From: Platanthera guangdongensis
Lineage: Eukaryota; Streptophyta; Magnoliopsida; Asparagales; Orchidaceae
Assembly (NCBI GenBank): GCA_039583875.1
Contig: CM077151.1
Location: forward strand, 119,265,519 to 119,329,518
DNA: 64,000 bases
Direction: 5' to 3'
A model generated the notes under the pieces. The model ran no database searches, was not told the DNA's origin, and saw only the letters and a program-made list of their open reading frames with translations. Shown here piece after piece: positions 56,894 through 64,000 of this stretch (the first letter of the stretch is position 1; each line of letters starts with the position of its first letter). The translations under genes and the position numbers were made by a program.

Positions 56894-58500
56894 TTGATGT
56901 CTGCCCTTCAGGTGGTGAAGGTGGTTCGTGCCGGTGTAGAACTGTTCTTTACACTAGTGGAGGTTGCAAAGCCTAAGCCCGCGTTGGACAGTATTTCAGT
57001 GGTATCAGAATACCCTGATATGTTCCCTAGCGATCTTCCTGGAGCCACGCCGCAGTGGGAGATAGATTTTACGATAGAGCTCGTACCAGGTGCAAAGCCT
57101 GTGTCACGCTCTCCGTATCAACTAGTGCCTAAGGAAATGGCGGAGTTGAAGGTTCAACTACAAGAGTTGTTGGAGCAAGGGAATGTGCGTCCAAGCTCTT
57201 CGCCTTGGAGCGCGCCGGTCCTCTTTGCTAAGAAGAAGGACGGAAGCTTGATGCTATGTATTGATTATCGGGAGCTCAACAAGCTAACGAAAAAGAACAA
57301 GTACCCAATCCCAAGGATCGATGATCTTTATGATCAGTTGGTTGGGTCGACGATGTACTCTAAATTGGATCTCAAGTCTGTAACTATCAGTTGAGGATAA
57401 GGGAGAGCGTTATCCCTAAGACAACGTTCAGTACAAGATACGGGCGTTACCAGTTTACGGTCATTCCGTTTGGGCTGACGAATGCGCCGTCAGTGCTCAT
57501 GGATTTGATGAACATGACGTTCAGGGAGTACTTGTACCATTTTGTGATCGTCTTCATCAATGACATTTTGGTGTACTTGCAGAGTGAGGAAGATCACTTC
57601 ACGCATCTTCATTTGGTTTTGGAGACTCTAAGGAGGAATCAATTGTACGCCAAGCTCTCAAAGTGCGAGTTTTGGTTGTCCTCAGTGGCGTTCCTCGGTC
57701 ATGTAGTGAGTGGGAAAGGTATTGTACTGGATCCGACGAAGATTGTTGCGAGACGGAAATGGCCTGAGCTTTCTACGGTAGCGGAGGTCCGGAGCTTTCT
57801 GGGCCTTGCCGGCTATTATAGATGCTTCTTCTCGCGGATAGCGTTACCTCTCACTACTTTGACGAGGAAGGAGGAGAAGTTCGTTTGGATGTCGGAGTGC
57901 GCACGAGCTTTTGAGGAGTTGAAATGTCGGTTGACTACGGCGCCTGTGCCGAGTCCGCCGAGTGGGACCGAAGGTTCTGAGATTTATAGTGATGTTTCGG
58001 GCAGTGGTTTGGGTTGTGTGCTGTTACAGCATGGAAGCATTATAGCATATGGCTTGAGGCAGCTGAAGGTGCACGAGAGGAACTACCCGGTCCATGACTT
58101 GGTGTTAGCGGCCGTGATTTTTGCCTTGAAGCTGTGGAGACATTATTTGTATGGTGTGAAGATGGATATCTACGCCGGTCACAAGAGCGTGAAGTATCTG
58201 ATTGATCAGAAAGATCTGACTATACGACAGCGTAGATGGATGGAGTTCCTGAGGGACTATACGTTCAAGATCCACTACGTGCCTGGTAAAGGTAATGCAG
58301 TTGCGGACACGTTGAGTCGCCGGGCCCCAGCTCAATCCAATTGGCTGTCGATGCATGATGAGCGGTTGGTTCGGGAGTTGGAGGCGTTGGAGATTGTTTG
58401 TGTGGATAAGCAAGCAAGTGCTGAAGCAGTGCTGAATTGGACTGAAGTTCAATATGACCTGGCTGATCGGATTCGGAAGGCTTTGGATTTGGAGGTCCAT
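56894..58500 (+). pseudogene. pol: Gypsy C reverse transcriptase and RNase H
   Basis: 56894-57394 has the start of reverse transcriptase ('[20 protein letters not shown]', '[19 protein letters not shown]', '[11 protein letters not shown]'). A frameshift at 57380-57395 leads into 57391-58632 with '[17 protein letters not shown]' and the catalytic motif 'FINDIL' (Asn codon 57559-57561), where the first Asp of the Asp-Asp pair is Asn. The thumb, '[16 protein letters not shown]' and RNase H ('[18 protein letters not shown]', '[10 protein letters not shown]', 'DTLSRR') follow to about 58330. The enzyme cannot be active. Confidence 0.9.
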
Positions 58501-59820
58501 ATGAAGCAGTTCATGGTAGAAGCTCTGGACGGGTCAAATTCCCAAATTCGTTGTGGAGGACGGATTACTTTAGAAAGACAGTCGTTTGTGCGTCCCAAGT
58601 GTGGGCAATTTACGGGTGGAATTGTTGTATGAGGCACACCATACTAAGTACTTGATTCACCCGAGGAGCACAAAGATGTACCGCGACGTTAAGAAACTGT
58701 TTTGGTGGCCGGGTATGAAGAAGGAGGTGGCGCTCTTCGTGGCGAAGTGCCAAATTTATGCCTTGGTGAAGGCAGAATGCCAAAAGCCGGGAGGATTTCT
58801 GAATTCCTTGCCTATTCCGAAGTGGAAATTCGATGACATATCTATGGACTTTGTGCACGGTTTGCCAAGGTCGCAAAAGGGGAAACGACGCCATCTGGGT
58901 GGTCGTAGATCGGTTAACAAAGGTGTCGCATTTCATTTCGCATAGGAAGGATGACCCGGTGGAGAAGTTGGAAAAGCTATATGTGGATAATATAGTACGG
59001 CTTCACGGTGTGCCCCGCAGCATCATGAGTGACCGAGATGGGCGGTTCACGTCCACTGATTGGAGGCTAGTGCAGCAAATGTGGGGAACAAAGTTAAAAT
59101 TCAGCACAGCCTTTCATCCGCAAACGGATGGGCAGACCGAGAGGGTCAATAGGACTATGGAAAACATGCTCCGCATGTGTGTCTTGGACTTTGGAAAGCA
59201 ATGGGAAGACCATCTTTATATGGTAGAAGATGTCGCACGCCGTTGTCCTGGCTGGAAACGGGTGAGTCAAAGTTGTATAAGAGATTAGAAGTGGAGGATG
59301 CTGCTTCATTGGTGCGAACCATTCCGGAGAGGTTGCTTATCGCTCAGGACCAGCAAGTGAAGTACTATAATGCCAAGCACAGGAACGTGGAGTTCGCTGT
59401 GGGTGACTGGGTGTACTTAAAGATCAAGCCATTCTAGGGTGTCTCGCTGGTGTGGCGATTGAAAAAGCTAAGCCCGAGGTACCTTGGGCCGTTTGAGGTT
59501 CTGGAGCGGGTTGGTGAAGAAGCCTATCGGTTGAAGTTTTTGGTGGAGCTTAGTTGTTTACATGATGCATTCCATATATCGGCGCTACGGAAGGCGGTGT
59601 AAGAGCCTACGCAAGTGATCGTGGTCGATCAAGTGACGGTGGATGGTAGGTTGACGACAAAGGTCAAGCCCGTGTGTATTGAGGACTTGGAGGTCAAGCC
59701 CGTGCGTATTGAGGACTTGGAGATCAAGCGGCTACGCAATAAAGAGATCAGGATGGTCAAGGTCCGATTGGACAATTGCGGTCGGGAGGAGCTCTCTTAG
59801 GAACGAGAGCAGACTATGCT
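58501..59820 (+). pseudogene. pol: Gypsy C integrase with chromodomain-like tail
   Basis: The zinc region near 58620-58770 has '[17 protein letters not shown]' and 'CQIYALVKAEC', where the second Cys is Tyr. A frameshift lies near 58885. The core at 58890-59190 reads 'WVVVDRLTKVSHFI', 'SIMSDRDGRFTS', 'AFHPQTDGQTERVNRTM' (Asp and Glu present). After 'WEDHLY' (59205-59222) a stretch of about 30 residues is missing before 'RRCRTPLSWLETGES'. The GPY/F-like part ('SPRYLGPFEVLERVGEEAYRL') and the tail ('VRLDNCGREELS') follow, with stops near 59437, 59600 and 59798. A 30-bp segment is duplicated in tandem at 59664-59723. From 59821 to 59923 lies the polypurine-tract region. Confidence 0.88.
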
Positions 59821-59923
59821 TGACGAGTATCCGGAGTTGTTCCGATCAGGTACAATTTAATTTTGTTACTTGTCTTTCCTTCATATAATTTCGTGGACGA
59901 AATTCTTTTAAGAGGGGGATAGT

Positions 59924-62115
59924 TGTAACGCCCCGAAACTCAAAAGAGCGACGGGAGGCGTTCTGGGCCAAATTTGGAATCTCGCAGGGGGCACACGACC
60001 TGGGACACGGGCGTGTCCCAGGGCATGTCAGGCTGGAGTCGACGATTTGGTCGCGAGGTCGACGATTTTGGAGTCGACGATCGTCGAGCAGAGAACACGG
60101 CCTGAGACACGGGCATGTCTCAGGGCGTGTCGAGCCCGTGTCGACGATTGGCCTGTGGAGTCGACGAATTTCGCTCGACAATGTGTCGAGACAAGGCACA
60201 CGGCCTAGGACATGGGAGTGTCCAAGGCCGTGTCGGGTGGTCGACGAACTTCACTCGACGAAGTGTCGAGACCGTGAACACGGTCTGGCTCCCAGGCGTG
60301 TTCGAGTAGACACGGGTTAAGATACGGGCGTATGCAATACCCGTGTGAGTCTCGGGTTGTTTTCGGGGCTGTGTCGATGGAGGCACACGGCCGACCACAA
60401 GGCCGTGTCCATTGGAACACAGGCGTGTCAGGTCGAACACGGGCGTGTTGGATGACCGTGTGTTTTTCCAGGCGCGTCAATTTTGACGGTGAATGGGGGA
60501 CACGGCCCTGGACACGGGCATGTGTCAGGACGTGTTCGGCCCAAGTATTAATTTTTATGCCCGAATCAAGGCCGTTCGTTTCTTTAAATTAAGATCCAAT
60601 GGCTGGGGGTTATTCCTGATGGGATATACACTGGATTGGACCTTTGAAAACCTCATTCTTACTTGAGTGGTTCTCTTTCTAAGTCAAGAGAGAGGTGAGA
60701 GCAAAGGAGGAAGAAGAAGATAGATCCGGCCATTGGATGAGCTTCGAAGCTCCAAATCGCGAGCGGACTTCGGATCTACGGAGGCAAAGAGAGTGCGGTG
60801 CTTTTCATCCGCTTACATTTCCATGGCGCCAAGGAAGAACGCTAGGGTAACGATTCTCTACTTGAGCATGTGAAGCTCTACTTCTTTTGCAAAAGGGAAG
60901 CCCGCTCTCGCGAGTTTGCGGTGAGTTTGAGGCGTTCCTTCGGGTAGACATGAATAGTCCCCGTTGTGTAGAGTCCGTAAGCGAGAATGGACATAGGCAT
61001 GATGTGTGAAGACTACCCGGACTTGTTGGTCTGGATCAGTGATGTTGTACTGCATAAATGCCGGAGAAGGCTCCGTGCGATTGTTTGTTTTTCGAGTTTT
61101 CTACGTGGTAGATTGCAACAGGGAGCATTGGGGATTAACCCAAAGGTGTACCTGGAAAACTGGGCAGATGCGTGATCTTGCCAACTTGGAGGCCTGAGAG
61201 CCAACTTGAACATAACCGAGTTATGTGAAATGTGTGACGGAAACGGGACTCGGGTGAAGTTTGACCTGTGCATATGGTTTAAATTATCGTTGCGATGTGA
61301 GCACGGGTTAGATGGAACCGTACCCGTTCTATGTCGTTCGGTTAAAGAGACCTAAGGTTACGTGGCACTTGCCGTTGGCATATATGAGGGTCTTTGGCGG
61401 TCTATGGTTTTAATTACCGTGACCTATGTCGGGAAGACAAATTGCTCATTATTTGGCCGTCCAAAGGGACGGTGGTGAGTCGACAGACTTAGACTGTGTT
61501 CACCGAGAATGTGCCCTGAGTGCACGGGGTGTGTGGCCGTGTGAGCCTACGCCTGTGATGAAATGAATATTTATACACTGCTCGCTTATGCTAATAAAAT
61601 GCAGGGAAGGAGCATCGCCGCCCCGAGTTTGGGGCGGGATCGTTATAATTTGGTCAGCATTGCTGACCGTTGCTTTTGTTTGCCACCGTGCGGTGGTTTG
61701 TTGCTTGCAGATGCTGCTGGACCAAGCGGTCAATAGCGGGCTAAAGCCCAAATTGCGAAGCTGGCCCTCGAAGGCCTATTTGGAGTGTTTACTGCTTTTA
61801 TTCTTGTATGACCGGCCTGCGTGCCGTGTTTTGCAAATCATGTAATATTAAGTAAACAATTTTGTAAGGCCTTAAGGCCAGTACTTGTGTGTGTACTACA
61901 TTCCTATTTGGTATATTTAGTGGACATTCGTGCTCTTTGTGCTTGGTTCTTTAATTGCAACTTATAAAACTGCTTCCGCTAGAATTCTCTGTGTAGGACG
62001 TTGGATTGGTTGGATGGTTTCCATTGAGTAACCACCCGGTCTGTCTGTAGTATATGGCGTCGGGCCCCGGCCGGACCTACTGCTATATGCTATGCGACGG
62101 ATAGGGGGTGTTACA
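59924..62115 (+). mobile_element. 3' LTR of gypsy C
   Basis: Starts TGTAACGCCCCGAAACTC and ends GGGGGTGTTACA, the same length as the 5' LTR. Many differences in the array are C/T or G/A at CG sites (for example CGGGCATG for CGGGCGTG near 60110), as expected from deamination of methylated cytosine. The target copy TATTT follows. Confidence 0.93.
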
Positions 62116-62120
62116 TATTT

Positions 62121-62434
62121 CATCTAGAAGCTGTTGTTCTCAGTTGTTGTGGATTCAGCATCAACTTCAAGACTATAATATTTAGATAAGTAGAACTCCA
62201 CTCTTTTGTGACTCTACTAGTGCAATTTTTATAGCTAGGAATCTTGTCTCCCATAGCAGGACTAAGCATATAGAAATTAGGTATCATTTCAATAGAGAAC
62301 ATGTGGAAAGGGAAGACAACTCCCTTGAATTTGTCTCCACAGACAAGCAATTGGCTGATATCTTCATTAAGCCACTATATGAAGCTAAGTTCAACACCTT
62401 CAAATTTGAATTGGGCATGTTGAATCTTGTGTAG
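62121..62434 (+). pseudogene. pol: Copia A2 pol, C-terminal RNase H
   Basis: It continues in frame from 53144 once gypsy C and one target copy are discounted: 'SSRSCCSQLLWIQHQLQDYNI', then after a stop at about 62182 the text 'LLCDSTSAIFIARNLVSHSRTKHIEI'-like and 'QLADIFIKPLYEAKFNTFKFELGMLNL', ending at TAG 62432-62434. It is homologous to the A1 segment 2561-2827. Confidence 0.85.
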
Positions 62435-62816
62435 CTTCAATTCTCTCTTCTACCATATGCTACATTGCCTATTTGCAGGTAGAACAAGCTCTTCCTCCAG
62501 ATACTGAAGATGGTGTGCAACTGCTGAGGGGGAGCTAGCCCAACAGCTGAGATACATAGGGGGAGAACATCCTATCAGTATGCTCCCTATTGCAGAAGTC
62601 AAAAAGGGTGAGGAAAGAAGGGAGGAAAGAAGTCAAGGGCTGAGAAATAGAGCCAAGTGGAACTGTAAGGATGGCAACATGCCAGGGGGAGTAAGTAATT
62701 CGCCACTGGCTGGAGAAATGGTAACAGTTCTACTTATATTGTTAAAATTTTATTATGATGAAATATTGTGTTGTCAATGACCTATATTGTTTTGACTTCT
62801 TTAAATAGGGGGAGAT
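62435..62816 (+). promoter_or_regulatory. 3' region of copia A2 with four polypurine tracts
   Basis: GGGGGAG-type tracts occur near 62527-62535, 62560-62568, 62684-62691 and 62806-62815; the last touches the LTR start. Several such tracts in the stretch between pol and the 3' LTR match the mirror region of A1 (1710-2560) and the described Sirevirus pattern. The 66-codon frame at 62580 has no recognised product. Confidence 0.75.
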
Positions 62817-63366
62817 TGTTGGGTCTATTGGTCCTAATATCCCATATTTATAAGAAGTCAAACGGGTCAATGCCATATACACATAATGTATTTGATGTGT
62901 GATTTAGTTCATGCATGCAGGGTGTCCATGATTGGACAAGTAAAGAAATCAGGATACAAAATTCATCGAACTTAGCTCGAAGATCGTCGAGCTCAGGTTA
63001 CAGTTCATCAAGCTCAGCCCAACGCATGTCAAGCTGAAGCAAGAGAAAAATTGACTAAGGCAAAAAGCGCTGAGTGAGATGAGAAGATCAAAGTTTTTCG
63101 AGCTCAGGTTGCGGTTCGTCGAGCTGTGCTCAAAGCTTGTCAAGTTAAAGCCAGAAAATCTATCTAAGGAATAAGTGCTGAGTCTGCTGAGAAGAAGGCG
63201 TTGACATCGCTGAGACAACTGAGACAGCTGGGAAGATACCGTTGAGACAACTGAAGACAACTGAGAAGATGGAATTGAGACACCTGAGACAGCTGAGAAG
63301 ATAATGTTAAGACAGCTTAGACAGCTGATAAAATGGTGTTGAGATAACTGAGACAACAAAGACAAA
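62817..63366 (+). mobile_element. 3' LTR of copia A2, truncated
   Basis: Starts TGTTGGGTCTATTGGTCC. It matches the 5' LTR (43985-44535) through 'gacaaccttagctcg'-type text and the 'gctgagacagctgagac' repeats, up to 'agacaaa' at about 63366, where the two copies diverge. The hairpin part and everything beyond are missing here. Confidence 0.8.
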
Positions 63367-63958
63367 ATCGTGATCTCCGTGACGTCAGAGATGAAGGCAG
63401 TGAGAAGGAAACACTCATTTGTTTTCTATACTGACCTGCTCCACGGATCGGCTGGCTTTCTCCCTTTCCCTCCAAGGTAGGTCTTCGAGCCGGCCCTTCA
63501 CCTCCACGCAAGAAAGGGTCTTAGAGACCCTCAAGATCACCAAATCTAGACGTCCTAACCCAGGACGATTTCCCAGAGAATCCCTCCCGAATTCCGACGA
63601 CCTTCACCGGTCGATTTTCCTCACCACAAGAATTAACAGAAAAGAAGATTACAAAAAGACAAGGTTTAAAGAATCTAAGATTAAAGTCTCCCTCTTGATG
63701 CTTTCTCCATAGAGCGATCTGCGGCCAGTTCTTGAGATCTCTGTGTGCTTGCTATCAGTCATTTCTTCGTAATCGATGTAGTCCTTGGATCTCTAGAGTT
63801 CTTCATTCACAAACTGGAGGGAGGCGGAGTTTGTTTCCTTCGACGAAGACAATTGGAACAGAACGTAAAGAGGCGACCGAACCTTGGAATGCACGAACAT
63901 GTCCTATTTCGTCTTAGGTAAATGTGCACAAAAACCGCGGCGGCTTTACATATGTCTT
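63367..63958. other. Unassigned segment near the right edge
   Basis: About 590 bases, more GC-balanced than the A2 LTR, with no domain that I recognise and no repeat seen elsewhere in the window. It includes 'cgattttcctcacc' and a short 97-codon frame (63419-63712) without a known motif. It separates a truncated A2 LTR from a new LTR start at 63959, so it may be part of another element or host DNA. Confidence 0.3.
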
Positions 63959-64000
63959 TGTTGGGTCTATTGATCCCAATATCCCAGATTTGTAAGAAGT
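63959..64000 (+). mobile_element. Start of another LTR of the A2 family (runs off the window)
   Basis: TGTTGGGTCTATTGATCCC repeats the LTR start at 43985 and 62817 and is closer to 43985 (it shares 'cccagatttgta'). Only 42 bases are visible. Confidence 0.75.

Larger units (their letters stand above)
53150..62115 (+). mobile_element. Gypsy element C, full length with LTRs and target duplication
   Basis: Two 2192-bp LTRs (53150-55341 and 59924-62115), target duplication TATTT (53145-53149, 62116-62120), primer site TGATATCAGAC at 55345, polypurine tract AAGAGGGGGATAGT before 59924. Order is gag, reverse transcriptase, RNase H, integrase, chromodomain-like tail. It is inserted in the RNase H coding region of copia A2, whose reading frame continues on the right. 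The LTRs differ by a few percent overall, more in the CG-rich array. The first LTR starts TTTAACG, with the terminal G changed to T at 53151. Coding is broken in all parts and the protease is not recognisable. Confidence 0.95.
43985..63366 (+). mobile_element. Sirevirus-like copia element A2 with nested insertions
   Basis: A plus-strand copia element: 5' LTR (43985-47679, containing a solo gypsy LTR), primer site (47682), long gag (47758-50109), pol (50110-53144 and 62121-62434, split by gypsy C), several polypurine tracts (62435-62816) and a truncated 3' LTR (62817-63366). A long gag with acidic and coiled-coil parts, repeated GGGGGAG tracts and hairpin arrays in the LTR point to the Sirevirus group. 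Net of insertions it would be about 9 kb. It is heavily decayed. It inserted into copia B' on the left; its right flank cannot be checked because the 3' LTR is broken. Confidence 0.85.

Overview
This is plant nuclear DNA made almost entirely of nested LTR retrotransposons. I found no host protein gene. The evidence for a plant is the mix of lineages: Ty1/copia elements with Sirevirus-like features, an Athila-type Ty3/gypsy element with a tRNA-Asp-type primer site, chromodomain-type gypsy elements with 2-2.7 kb LTRs starting TGTAA, and a Cassandra-like repeat carrying 5S rRNA sequence. A 3 kb block also looks like plant mitochondrial DNA. The species cannot be told from this window.

Left third (1-23393): a gypsy LTR end (1-829) abuts a decayed minus-strand Sirevirus-like copia element, A1 (3' LTR 918-1709, pol remnant 2561-3616, gag 13047-14207 and 19443-20132, 5' LTR 20212-22685). 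A1 has lost its middle and is split by other elements: a plus-strand chromodomain gypsy remnant (3618-4426 plus 3' LTR 8408-11124), a gypsy LTR fragment (11125-13046) and an almost complete copia element, B (14208-19442, 372-bp LTRs, target duplication GTCTG). At the LTR start of the gypsy remnant sits a 3865-bp composite (4541-8405, duplication GCTGT): inverted 5S-bearing Cassandra-like LTRs enclosing organelle-like DNA.

Middle (23394-43984): a minus-strand gypsy element keeps a 3' LTR (23394-25033 and 39412-39872) and part of pol (39873-41930). Its LTR is split by a complete but decayed Athila-like element (25034-39406, ~3 kb LTRs, duplication GGATG), which itself holds a solo copia LTR (33060-34214, duplication ATTAA). 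The gypsy pol is cut by a relative of copia B (41931-43984).

Right third (43985-64000): a plus-strand Sirevirus-like copia element, A2, has a solo gypsy LTR in its 5' LTR (45981-47256, duplication GGATC) and a full-length gypsy element, C (53150-62115, two 2192-bp LTRs, duplication TATTT), inside its RNase H coding region. A further LTR of the A2 family begins at 63959 and runs off the window.

All polyproteins are damaged by stops, frameshifts or lost catalytic residues; copia B is closest to intact. The most unusual signals are (i) family-specific arrays of short palindromes in the LTRs of unrelated lineages, some sharing identical words, and (ii) the 5S/organelle composite bounded by inverted LTRs yet flanked by a 5-bp target duplication. 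Percent differences quoted are by eye, not computed.
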